From Pseudomonadota bacterium (GTDB taxonomy: Bacteria; Pseudomonadota; Alphaproteobacteria; Sphingomonadales; Sphingomonadaceae): 7,864 bases of DNA. The position numbers and the translations under genes were made by a program. Positions 1-6,928 of this stretch are shown here, piece by piece (position 1 is the stretch's first letter; each line of letters begins with the position of its first letter). Location of the stretch: NCBI GenBank assembly GCA_029781465.1, contig JAKOWQ010000339.1, forward strand, positions 1 through 7,864, read 5' to 3'. Under the pieces are notes generated by a model that had not been told where the DNA came from, made no database searches, and saw only the letters and a list, made by a program, of their open reading frames with translations.

Positions 1-479
1 GCACGCCCTATGCGATTGCCGCCCTGAAAGCGGCAGGCAAGGCCGGAGCCATGACCATCGCGGTCGCCAACAATCCCGATAGCGCCCTGCTCGCGGTTGC
101 GGATTTCGCACTCGCCGCGCCAACCGGCGCCGAAGTCATCGCCGGATCGACCCGGATGAAGGCTGGCACCGCCCAGAAAGCGATACTCAACGTGCTTTCG
201 ACCACGATCATGCTTCGCATGGGCCGGGTCTATCGCGGGCAGATGGTGCACATGGCGCTGACCAACGACAAGCTTCGCCACCGCGCCCGTCTGATGGTGT
301 CACGCCTGGCCGAATGCGATGAAGATGCCGCCGCCGCCGCGCTGGCCGAAGCCGGAGAGGTGCGCGCCGCGGTGTTGGTCGCATCCGGACTGAACCGCGA
401 CGCGGCCACCGCGTTGCTGGAGGCGAACGGGGGCAACCTGCGCCGCGCTCTCAACGACCTGGACAGGAGACCGGCATGA
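1..479 (+). CDS. murQ: N-acetylmuramic acid 6-phosphate etherase, C-terminal part (5' end outside window)
   Basis: Cytoplasmic SIS-fold lyase of peptidoglycan recycling that cleaves the D-lactyl ether of MurNAc-6-phosphate, giving GlcNAc-6-phosphate and D-lactate. The reading frame is already open at the left edge (first full codon at base 3) and gives 158 residues, about half of a roughly 300-residue MurQ. The GCKR/MurQ signature is clear: GAEVIAGSTRMKAGTAQK at bases 129-182, followed by the usual L-N-x-L-S-T and G-x-V-Y-x-x-x-M-V stretches and N-D-K-L. The last 50 or so residues, ending in ALLEANGGNLRRAL, match the small UBA-like helical bundle that closes MurQ proteins. The catalytic glutamates lie in the missing N-terminal half and cannot be checked. 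The stop overlaps the next gene's start (ATGA), so the two are translationally coupled. Identification is firm; only the N-terminus is unknown. Confidence 0.95.
   Translation, partial: TPYAIAALKAAGKAGAMTIAVANNPDSALLAVADFALAAPTGAEVIAGSTRMKAGTAQKAILNVLSTTIMLRMGRVYRGQMVHMALTNDKLRHRARLMVSRLAECDEDAAAAALAEAGEVRAAVLVASGLNRDAATALLEANGGNLRRALNDLDRRPA
465..470 (+). promoter_or_regulatory. Shine-Dalgarno of the amino-sugar kinase, inside murQ
   Basis: AGGAGA lies 5 bases before the ATG at 476, within the last codons of murQ. It supports the start at 476 and re-initiation at the ATGA overlap. Confidence 0.7.
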
Positions 480-1360
480 CCCGCTATTTCCTCGGAATCG
501 ATGGCGGCGGCAGCCACTGCCGGGCCCGGCTGACAGATACGGAGGGCACGGTCCTGGGCGAAGGAAGGGCGGGACCGGCCAACTCGCGGGCCGGCTTCGA
601 ACCGATGATCCAGAGTCTGTCCGAGGCCAGCAACGAGGCGCTGGCGGCTTCCGGTCTGGGCACAGGGGACCTTGGCGAAATCGCGATGGGGGCGGGCCTG
701 GCCGGAATCTCGCGGATCGGCATTCGCGAAAAGCTTGAAGGACTGACCCTACCCTTCGCTTCTGCCCGGTTCGATAGCGACGCGGTGATCGCCAATCTTG
801 GCGCGCACCGGGGCGAGGACGGCGCGGTGCTGATCCTGGGCACTGGCTCGATCGCCCATATCCGGCAGGACGGGCGCTCCTATTCGATCGGGGGCTATGG
901 CTTCCCGATTTCCGACGAGGGCAGCGGTGCGGCGCTGGGCCTGAGCGCGATGCGCCACGCCCTGCGCGCGCTCGACGGTCGCACCAAGCCTACCCCGCTT
1001 TCCGCGGCGATAACCGCCCGGTTCGGGCACGACACCGCGCGCGCGATCGAGTGGATGGATAACGCCGTCCCGCGCGATTACGGCAGTCTCGCCCCGGTGG
1101 TGCTCGACTATGCCGAGGCCGGCGACGAAATCGCGCACGCGATCGTCGAGGAAGCGGCCCGGCACATCGAGCGGTTCATCGAGACCGTGTTCCAACGCGG
1201 CGTGCAGAACTGCTCGCTGCTGGGAGGACTGGCCCCGCGCATCCAGCCCTGGCTCAAGGCGCGGACCGTGGCCCGCCTGTCCCAACCCGAGGGCGACGCA
1301 CTTGACGGTGCACTCTATCTTGCCGGACTGCGTCAGCCCGCACCTTTGGATCGTGGATAG
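476..1360 (+). CDS. BadF/BadG/BcrA/BcrD-type amino-sugar kinase (GlcNAc and/or MurNAc kinase)
   Basis: A 294-residue ASKHA-fold sugar kinase of the BadF/BcrA family, which includes GlcNAc kinases and the clostridial MurNAc/GlcNAc kinase MurK. Visible motifs: phosphate-1 loop GIDGGGSHCRARL at residues 7-19 (Ser where many relatives have Thr), probable catalytic Asp102 in the 'SDA' segment, phosphate-2 loop ILGTGS at 120-125, the ISDEGSG motif at 145-151 with the following G-L helix, and the adenosine-side LLGGLAP at 248-254. The length is normal for the family. It has a good Shine-Dalgarno and overlaps murQ by 4 bases. Known for the family: ATP-dependent 6-phosphorylation of GlcNAc or related amino sugars. 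Inferred from the neighbour: it feeds MurQ by making MurNAc-6-P, or salvages GlcNAc to GlcNAc-6-P in the same pathway. Motifs alone cannot settle the substrate, so no symbol is given. Confidence 0.85.
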   Translation: MTRYFLGIDGGGSHCRARLTDTEGTVLGEGRAGPANSRAGFEPMIQSLSEASNEALAASGLGTGDLGEIAMGAGLAGISRIGIREKLEGLTLPFASARFDSDAVIANLGAHRGEDGAVLILGTGSIAHIRQDGRSYSIGGYGFPISDEGSGAALGLSAMRHALRALDGRTKPTPLSAAITARFGHDTARAIEWMDNAVPRDYGSLAPVVLDYAEAGDEIAHAIVEEAARHIERFIETVFQRGVQNCSLLGGLAPRIQPWLKARTVARLSQPEGDALDGALYLAGLRQPAPLDRG

Positions 1361-1408
1361 TCGCGCCCGCCCCCTTGCCTGCGCGGTGGCTTGCCGCAAG
1401 CTGGCACC

Positions 1409-2443
1409 ATGCTTGCTCTCCTGCCCCGGCCGATCGCGGCGTTGATCGCCATTGCCTTTGTGGCGGCCGGACTTTGGTGCTTCGCGGCTCCGCCCAAGGC
1501 TCCGGCGATTGCCGCCCCGGGGCAATACACCGACCTGATGCTCTACCGCGACGTGACCGCAGCGGTGCAGACGGGCGAACCCTATCATCAGGCCGCGACG
1601 CGGTTGCAGCGCGCCCATGGCTACCCCACCCAGCCCTTCGTCACGGTGCGGCTGCCCACGCTCTATCTGGCGCTGGCCAAATTCGGGCCGAAGCCGATGC
1701 AGCTTGCCGCGCTGGGGCTGCTGCTGGCCAATCTGGTTGCCTGGGCCGCCGCGCTTCCCGCCGCGCTGAAACCGGCCGAGCGGATCGGCGCGCTGCTGGG
1801 GCTGGTGCTGGCCGGGGCGGCGATCGGCTCGATCGACCTGCTGGGCTTTTCGGAACTGTGGTGCGGGCTGCTGTTATCGCTCGCGCTGGCTCTGCGGTTG
1901 CACCGGCCCGAGCGCTGGTGGCCGGTCGTTCTGGCGGTCGGCACCGCGCTGGCGATCCGCGAACTGGCCCTGCCCTTCGCGCTGCTGGGCATGGCCTTTG
2001 CCCTGTGGCAGCGGCGCTGGCGGGAACTGGCCGCGTGGGGCATGTTGCTGGCACTTTTCGCGGGCGCGCTGGCGCTGCATGCCCAGGCGGTAATGGCCCA
2101 GGTTCTCCCCGGGGACATCGTATCGCCCGGCTGGAGCGCGGGACAGGGGCTGCGCGGCCTGCTCACCGCGCTGGCCTATACCACCGTCTGGCAACAGGCC
2201 CCGCAGCCGCTGGCGATGCTGCTGTGCCTGATCCCGGCGCTGGGCTGGCTGGCCCTGAACGGGCGCGGCATTCCCTTCGTGCTGCTGCTGCTGGGTGGTT
2301 ATGCGTTGATGCTGGGGCTGTTTGCCCGGCCCGACAATTTCTACTGGGGTTTCGTGCTGCTGCCCGCCTGGTTCATCGGCTATGCGCTGATCCCGCGCGC
2401 GCTGGGCCAATTGGCCCGCGCGATCACTGCGCCGCGCCGCTGA
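1409..2443 (+). CDS. Polytopic inner-membrane protein, possibly GT-C-type glycosyltransferase-like
   Basis: I do not recognise a named family. The 344-residue protein is very hydrophobic, with about 8-10 membrane segments. The first lies at residues 8-27, then comes a polar loop at about 28-80, then a dense series of helices from about 97 to 330, and a basic tail (APRR). The first loop has D42-L-M-L-Y-R-D48, followed by GEPYH (56-60) and YPTQPF (72-77). An R-E pair (184-185, 'AIRELALPF') sits at the edge of a helix and is followed by a basic QRRWRE turn. This arrangement, with acidic residues in loop 1, a 'YP' motif and a membrane-embedded RE, resembles GT-C/DUF2029-like polyprenyl-phosphate-sugar transferases, but that is a resemblance only. 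I prefer ATG 1409; a TTG at 1391 in the same frame would add six residues, and neither has a strong ribosome site. The 48-base gap after the kinase suggests the same transcript. The 3' end overlaps the convergent M28 gene. Confidence 0.75.
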   Translation: MLALLPRPIAALIAIAFVAAGLWCFAAPPKAPAIAAPGQYTDLMLYRDVTAAVQTGEPYHQAATRLQRAHGYPTQPFVTVRLPTLYLALAKFGPKPMQLAALGLLLANLVAWAAALPAALKPAERIGALLGLVLAGAAIGSIDLLGFSELWCGLLLSLALALRLHRPERWWPVVLAVGTALAIRELALPFALLGMAFALWQRRWRELAAWGMLLALFAGALALHAQAVMAQVLPGDIVSPGWSAGQGLRGLLTALAYTTVWQQAPQPLAMLLCLIPALGWLALNGRGIPFVLLLLGGYALMLGLFARPDNFYWGFVLLPAWFIGYALIPRALGQLARAITAPRR

Positions 2444-3773
2444 TAGCCCCGGCCTCGTTGGCGACGATCGCCACAACCCGCGTCCATGCCTCAACATTCT
2501 GCGCCAGCTGCTCCGGATCGATCTTGTCGAGCGTATCGTCGGGCGTGTGGTGCAGATCGAAATAACGGGTGCCGTCCTGATCGAGATCGATCACCGCCGC
2601 GCTCTGGGCCTTGGCGATGGCGCCGATGTCTGCCCCGCCGCCGGCCTTCGCCGCGTTGACCGGAATGCCCAGCGGCGCCAGCGCGGCGGCGATCCGCTCG
2701 GCCAGCGGTTTGTTCGCCTCGGCCAGATTGAACGAGACCCGCCAGACCCGATCGGCCCCGAAATCGCTTTCCATCGCCAGGGCATGGGGTTCGGCCGCGT
2801 GGGCCTTGGCATAGGCCGCGCCGCCGAACACCCCGACCTCTTCCGATCCCGCCCAGAGCAGGCGGATCGTGCGCAGCGGCTGGCCCTGCTTCGCCACATT
2901 GAGCGCGGCGGCGGCGATGATCCCGCAGCCCGCCCCGTCGTCGATTGCCCCGGTGCCCAGATCCCATGAATCGAGATGGCAAGCGAGCAGCACCGGAGCC
3001 AGCGAGGGATCGCGCCCCGGCAGCTCGGCCAGCACATTGCCCGACGGCAGTTCACCCACCGCGTGCCCCTCAAGCACCAGGTGCATGGTCATCGCCTGCC
3101 CCTTGCCCGCGATCCGCGCGATCAGATCGGCGTCAGGGGCAGACACCGCCCCGGCGGGAATGGCCTTGATCCCATCGGGGAAACTGGTTCCGCCGGTGTG
3201 CGGATCGCGGTTGCGGTCGGTCCCGATCGAGCGGATCACCACCGCCAGCGCGCCCTTGCTTGCCCCGATTGCCGGTCCCTGCCGCCGCGCCTGGCCGAAT
3301 GGGCCATAGCCCGAGCCGTCCTGGCTGGCGACAAAGGCATGGTCGATATAGGCGATCTTGCCGGCGAGCGATCCCGCCGGCGCCGCCTTGAGCGCATCGA
3401 GCGAGGCGAAATAGACCACCGGCGCGGTCAGCCCGCCCGCCGGGGTAGGCGCGGAATTGCCCAGCGCGGTGATGTGCAGAGGCTGCGGATAGGGCCCGGT
3501 CAGCGCGGCACTTTCCGCCCCGCGCACCCAGCCCGCGATGGTGAAGGGTTCGACCCGGACATTCTGGAAACCGAGCGCCTTCAGCCGCGCCACCGCCCAG
3601 TCACGCGCTGCTGCTTCGCGCGGGGAACCGGCCAGGCGCGGGCCGATCTCGGTGGTGAGGTCGGCAACGATGTCCCAGGCCACCCCTTCGCCCTGCGGCG
3701 GGGCGGCGTGGGCGGGCACGAGGCTCAGGCAAAGCGCGATCCCGGTCAGAGCCGGGCGAAGAAGCTGGGTCAT
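2424..3773 (-). CDS. Secreted M28-family zinc metallopeptidase with PA-like insert (carboxypeptidase Q-like)
   Basis: A 449-residue exported co-catalytic di-zinc aminopeptidase/carboxypeptidase. Residues 1-23 form a Sec signal peptide with an AHA cleavage site. Residues about 115-225 look like a PA-type insert between the N-terminal part and the catalytic core. All metal and catalytic positions are present: H266 (HLDSWD), bridging D278 (GAIDDGAG), general base E311 and ligand E312 (GSEEVG), D337 (ESDFGA) and H409 (LHHTPDDTLDKID). The 12-residue H-to-D spacing matches carboxypeptidase Q. Such enzymes trim short peptides or dipeptides outside the cytoplasm; the actual substrate is unknown. It runs divergently from the racemase gene and converges on the membrane-protein gene with a 20-base overlap. 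The ATG at 3773 gives a complete signal peptide, although the upstream Shine-Dalgarno is weak. The family call is firm and the specificity open. Confidence 0.92.
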   Translation of the reverse strand: MTQLLRPALTGIALCLSLVPAHAAPPQGEGVAWDIVADLTTEIGPRLAGSPREAAARDWAVARLKALGFQNVRVEPFTIAGWVRGAESAALTGPYPQPLHITALGNSAPTPAGGLTAPVVYFASLDALKAAPAGSLAGKIAYIDHAFVASQDGSGYGPFGQARRQGPAIGASKGALAVVIRSIGTDRNRDPHTGGTSFPDGIKAIPAGAVSAPDADLIARIAGKGQAMTMHLVLEGHAVGELPSGNVLAELPGRDPSLAPVLLACHLDSWDLGTGAIDDGAGCGIIAAAALNVAKQGQPLRTIRLLWAGSEEVGVFGGAAYAKAHAAEPHALAMESDFGADRVWRVSFNLAEANKPLAERIAAALAPLGIPVNAAKAGGGADIGAIAKAQSAAVIDLDQDGTRYFDLHHTPDDTLDKIDPEQLAQNVEAWTRVVAIVANEAGAISGAAQ

Positions 3774-3890
3774 TGGCGGCGCTTAACACCCTCTTCAGCC
3801 ACAGGTAAACCCGCCCACCTTCACTGGCTGCACGATTTGCACTTGGCAATCCGGCGCGAAAGGCGCCCAATGACGAAAGGGGGACTTACC
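3774..3890. promoter_or_regulatory. Divergent intergenic region between M28 peptidase and racemase genes
   Basis: These 117 bases must hold the starts of both divergent transcripts. On the minus strand, TTTACC (3804-3809) and TGTTAA (3783-3788) form a weak -35/-10 pair with a 15-base spacer, which would leave a very short leader for the peptidase. On the plus strand I see no convincing -35/-10 pair. A GGCGC/GCGCC hairpin (3853-3857 with 3863-3867, loop GAAAG) lies just upstream of the racemase ribosome site and has no T-run, so it would be a leader hairpin rather than a terminator. Confidence 0.3.
3876..3884 (+). promoter_or_regulatory. Shine-Dalgarno deciding the racemase start
   Basis: AAAGGGGGA ends 6 bases before the ATG at 3891. 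An in-frame ATG at 3870 would place this element inside the coding region and add seven residues ahead of a tidy signal peptide. The site therefore favours 3891 as the true start. Confidence 0.75.
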
Positions 3891-5168
3891 ATGCAGATTG
3901 ATCGCAGAATGGCATTGACCGGACTTGGGATCGGCGCTGCGGCGCTGGGCGCGGGATCGGCGGCGGCGCTGCCGGTGCTGTCGGCGAACAATTTCGGGCT
4001 CACCTTGAACAAAGTCGCGCGCGGCAACGGTTGGATCGAGATCGATGCAGCGGGATTCGAAGCCAACATCGCCGATTTGCGCAAGCTTGTCGGTCCGGAC
4101 CAGCGGGTCTGCGCGGTGCTCAAGGGCGATGCCTATGGTCATTCGATCGCACTGCTGATCCCGTCGATCCGGCGCATGGGGATCGATTGCATTGGTATCA
4201 CTTCCAACGAGGAAGCCCGCGTCGCGCGCAAGCTGGGCTATCGCGGCACAATTGCCCGGCTGCGGACTGCGACGCCGTCCGAGGTGGATGATGGCCTTGT
4301 CTGGCAGATCGAGGAATTGACGGGGAATTTAGCTCATGCGCGCGCGGTGGCCGCGATTGCCCAGCGCAAGGGGCGCAGCCTCGATGTCCATTTCGCGCTC
4401 AATTCGACGGGCATGGGCCGCAACGGGCTTGACCTCACCACGCAGCGCGGGCGTGACGATGCGCTGGCGCTGATGGCGGTTCCCGGGCTGAAGATCGTTG
4501 GAATGATGAGCCACTTCCCGGTCGAGGATCAGGGTGATGTGCGCGCCTCGCTTGGCCGCTTCCTCACGGAAAGCGATTGGGCGATCGAGGCGGGCAAACT
4601 CGATCGCTCGGCGGTCCGTCGCCATGTCGCCAACACCTTTGCTACCCTGTTCGTGCCCGAGGCGCGGCTTGATATGGTCCGGGTCGGTGGCGCGCTGTTT
4701 GGCGACAGCTATGATGGCTTTCGCAATTTTCGCCATCTGATGACCCTCAAGTCTCAGGTTGCCTCGGTAAACTTCTTCCCGGCTGGAAGCACCGTCAACT
4801 ATGACCGCACCTATGTGCTGCGGCGCGACAGCGTGCTTGCCAACGTGCCCCTGGGCTATTCCGACGGTTATCGCCGCGCATTCAGTTATCGCAACAATCC
4901 CCAGCCCGATCCGGTCCAGGATTTTGCGCTGATCCGCGGGCAGCGTGTGCCCCTGCTGGGGCGGGTAACGATGAACACCGTCATGCTCGACGTCACCGAT
5001 CTTGGCGGCGCGGTGCGCATGGAGGATGAGGTGGTGCTGTTCGGAAGGCAAGGCGCGCAGGAAATCACCCAGCAGGATGTCGAGGCGAAGTCAGGACTGA
5101 TGTTCACCGAGATCTACCAGACCTTCGGCATGATGCTGCCCCGGGTGCTTGCCGCGCAGCAGCGATAG
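3891..5168 (+). CDS. alr: Exported alanine / broad-spectrum amino-acid racemase with Tat-like signal
   Basis: A 425-residue fold-type III PLP enzyme that interconverts L- and D-alanine and, in the broad-spectrum (Bsr) branch, other amino acids. PLP lysine K78 lies in VLKGDAYGHS, R177 in the GMGRNG motif, and R264 in MVRVGGALFG (the arginine that usually contacts the PLP ring nitrogen). Catalytic Y323 lies in PLGYSDGY, and the C-terminal beta domain carries LLGRVTMNTVMLDVT (356-369). Ordinary Alr enzymes usually read MDQ where this one reads MNT. The N-terminus, D4-R5-R6-M-A-L-T-G followed by a hydrophobic stretch to about residue 27 with an AAA site, looks like a twin-arginine signal, implying export of the folded, PLP-loaded enzyme to the periplasm. 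Residues 1-35 or so precede the WIEID start typical of cytoplasmic Alr. Racemase identity is firm; broad specificity and Tat export are inferences. Codon use is somewhat less GC3-biased than in ettA. Confidence 0.92.
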   Translation: MQIDRRMALTGLGIGAAALGAGSAAALPVLSANNFGLTLNKVARGNGWIEIDAAGFEANIADLRKLVGPDQRVCAVLKGDAYGHSIALLIPSIRRMGIDCIGITSNEEARVARKLGYRGTIARLRTATPSEVDDGLVWQIEELTGNLAHARAVAAIAQRKGRSLDVHFALNSTGMGRNGLDLTTQRGRDDALALMAVPGLKIVGMMSHFPVEDQGDVRASLGRFLTESDWAIEAGKLDRSAVRRHVANTFATLFVPEARLDMVRVGGALFGDSYDGFRNFRHLMTLKSQVASVNFFPAGSTVNYDRTYVLRRDSVLANVPLGYSDGYRRAFSYRNNPQPDPVQDFALIRGQRVPLLGRVTMNTVMLDVTDLGGAVRMEDEVVLFGRQGAQEITQQDVEAKSGLMFTEIYQTFGMMLPRVLAAQQR

Positions 5169-5175
5169 CCCGTGC

Positions 5176-5202
5176 TTGCCCCTTTGCACCCGGCTCTGTA
5201 GA
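5176..5202 (+). promoter_or_regulatory. Candidate promoter of ettA
   Basis: TTGCCC (5176-5181) and TGTAGA (5197-5202) resemble -35 and -10 boxes, but the spacer is only 15 bases, shorter than ideal. They lie in the 80-base gap after the racemase stop, about 47 bases before the ettA start. I see no clear intrinsic terminator for the racemase gene in this gap, so read-through into ettA is also possible. Confidence 0.3.
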
Positions 5203-5248
5203 GGGCGCGGCAAATCTCCGTTCACGCCTATTCCCAAGAGGATCACCG

Positions 5249-6928
5249 ATGGCCGCCCAATACGCCTTTGTCATGAAGGGCATGACCAAGACCTTCCCCG
5301 GCGCGCAGAAGCCGGTGCTCAGCAACATCAACCTGCAATTCTACCAGGGCGCCAAGATCGGCATCGTCGGCCCCAACGGCGCGGGCAAATCCACCCTGAT
5401 GAAGATCATGGGCGGGATCGACACCGATTTCACCGGCGAGGCCTGGCCGGGCGAGAACATCACCGTCGGCTACCTCCCCCAGGAGCCCGAGCTCGACAAG
5501 AGCAAGACCGTGCTCGAAAACGTCAAGGACGGCGCGCGGGCAACCGCCGATCTGGTTGACCGGTTCAACGCGATCAGCGCGGAAATGGGCGATCCGCAGG
5601 ACGATACCGATTTCGACGCGCTGATGGAGGAGATGGGCGATCTCCAGGCCAAGATCGACGCGGTCGACGGCTGGACGCTCGACAACCAGCTTGAGGTGGC
5701 GATGGAGGCCCTGCGCTGCCCGCCGGGCGACTGGCAGGTGGACAACCTTTCGGGCGGTGAAAAGCGCCGCATCGCGCTGACCCGGCTCCTGATCCAGAAG
5801 CCCGATATCCTGCTGCTCGACGAACCCACCAACCACCTCGACGCGGAATCGGTCGAGTGGCTCGAAAATCACCTCAAGGAATATGCCGGCGCGGTGCTGA
5901 TGATCACCCACGACCGCTACTTCCTCGATAACGTGGTCGGCTGGATCCTCGAACTCGATCGCGGCAAGTACTTCCCCTACGAAGGCAATTATTCGACCTA
6001 CCTGGAGAAGAAGGCCAAGCGGCTCGAGCAGGAAGAGCGCGAGGAAAGCGGCAAGCAGAAGGCGTTGGCCCGCGAGCTTGAATGGATTCGCCAGACCCCG
6101 GCCGCGCGTCAGACCAAGAGCAAGGCGCGTATCCGCAAGTTCGAGGAACTGCAGAACGCCCAGGACAACCGCACAGTCGGCAAGGCGCAGATCATCATCC
6201 AGGTGCCCGAACGCCTGGGCGGCAAGGTGATCGAGGCCAAGAACATCTCCAAGGCCTATGGCGACAAGCTGCTGTTCGAGAACCTCTCGTTCATGCTCCC
6301 GCCGGGCGGGATCGTGGGCGTGATCGGGCCGAACGGCGCGGGCAAGTCCACCCTCTTCCGCCTGATAACCGGCCAGGAGCAGCCCGACAGCGGAACCATC
6401 GAGATCGGCAGCACGGTGCACCTGGGCTACGTCGACCAGAGCCGCGACGACCTGAACCCGGCCAACAACGTGTGGCAGGAAATCTCGGGCGGCCATGATT
6501 ACATGACGGTCAACAAGCAGGAGATGAGCACGCGGGCCTATGTCGGCGCGTTCAACTTCAAGGGCCAGGACCAGCAGAAGAACGTCGGCAAACTCTCGGG
6601 CGGTGAACGCAACCGCGTGCACATGGCCAAGATGCTGAAAGAGGGCGGCAACGTGCTGCTGCTCGACGAACCGACCAACGACCTCGACGTCGAAACCCTC
6701 GCCGCGCTCGAAGACGCGATCGAGAACTTCGCCGGCTGCGCCGTGGTCATCAGCCACGACCGCTTCTTCCTCGACCGCCTCGCCACCCACATCCTCGCCT
6801 TCGAAGGCAACAGCCACGTCGAATGGTTCGAAGGCAACTTCGCGATGTACGAGGAAGACAAGCGCCGCCGCCTGGGCGACGCGGCGGACCGTCCGACGCG
6901 GCTGGCGTACAAGAAGCTGACGCGCTGA
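5249..6928 (+). CDS. ettA: Energy-dependent translational throttle protein EttA (ABC-F ATPase)
   Basis: A 559-residue soluble ABC-F ATPase, close to the 555 of E. coli EttA. It binds the ribosomal E site and gates entry into elongation according to ATP/ADP. There are two nucleotide-binding domains. The first has Walker A GPNGAGKST at 41-49, signature LSGGE at 167-171, LLLDEP with catalytic E192, and switch H221. The second has Walker A at 360-368, LSGGE at 449-453, LLLDEP with E474, and H503. An arm insert (about 85-160, VLENVKDG to the region before LSGGE) and the basic P-site linker (about 245-315, including QTKSKARIRKFEEL) separate it from UvrA-like or other ABC-F members, and no membrane segments are present. 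A clear Shine-Dalgarno AAGAGGA (5236-5242) lies 6 bases before the ATG. Codons are strongly biased to GAC, AAC, TTC and AAG, consistent with high expression. It appears to be a single-gene unit. Confidence 0.97.
   Translation: MAAQYAFVMKGMTKTFPGAQKPVLSNINLQFYQGAKIGIVGPNGAGKSTLMKIMGGIDTDFTGEAWPGENITVGYLPQEPELDKSKTVLENVKDGARATADLVDRFNAISAEMGDPQDDTDFDALMEEMGDLQAKIDAVDGWTLDNQLEVAMEALRCPPGDWQVDNLSGGEKRRIALTRLLIQKPDILLLDEPTNHLDAESVEWLENHLKEYAGAVLMITHDRYFLDNVVGWILELDRGKYFPYEGNYSTYLEKKAKRLEQEEREESGKQKALARELEWIRQTPAARQTKSKARIRKFEELQNAQDNRTVGKAQIIIQVPERLGGKVIEAKNISKAYGDKLLFENLSFMLPPGGIVGVIGPNGAGKSTLFRLITGQEQPDSGTIEIGSTVHLGYVDQSRDDLNPANNVWQEISGGHDYMTVNKQEMSTRAYVGAFNFKGQDQQKNVGKLSGGERNRVHMAKMLKEGGNVLLLDEPTNDLDVETLAALEDAIENFAGCAVVISHDRFFLDRLATHILAFEGNSHVEWFEGNFAMYEEDKRRRLGDAADRPTRLAYKKLTR

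Noticed and set aside
1389..1401. GCTTG/CAAGC hairpin between the kinase and membrane-protein genes as a terminator
   Set aside because: The stem is only 5 bp with a 3-base loop and no T-run follows. The spacing suggests one transcript continues.
749..1618. Minus-strand open frame of 289 codons over the kinase gene
   Set aside because: It is antisense to a clear sugar kinase and has no domain or ribosome site.
1375..2565. Plus-strand open frame of 396 codons overlapping the membrane protein in another frame
   Set aside because: Its translation is Arg/Ala/Gly-rich with no pattern of domains, while the overlapping frame gives a coherent membrane protein ending with its own stop.
3825..3841. 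Possible sigma-54 promoter (TGG...TTGCA) before the racemase
   Set aside because: The GG and GC elements are separated by 11 bases rather than the required 10, and the rest of the consensus does not fit.
2976..3890. N-terminal extension of the racemase frame reaching back through the M28 gene
   Set aside because: The frame is open by GC bias only. The M28 gene on the other strand is well supported, and a Shine-Dalgarno plus signal peptide fix the racemase start at 3891.
5243..6817. Open frame of 524 codons on the minus strand antisense to ettA
   Set aside because: It mirrors ettA codon by codon, has no ribosome site or recognisable domain, and has the Val/Leu/Ala-rich composition typical of antisense shadows of GC3-biased genes.
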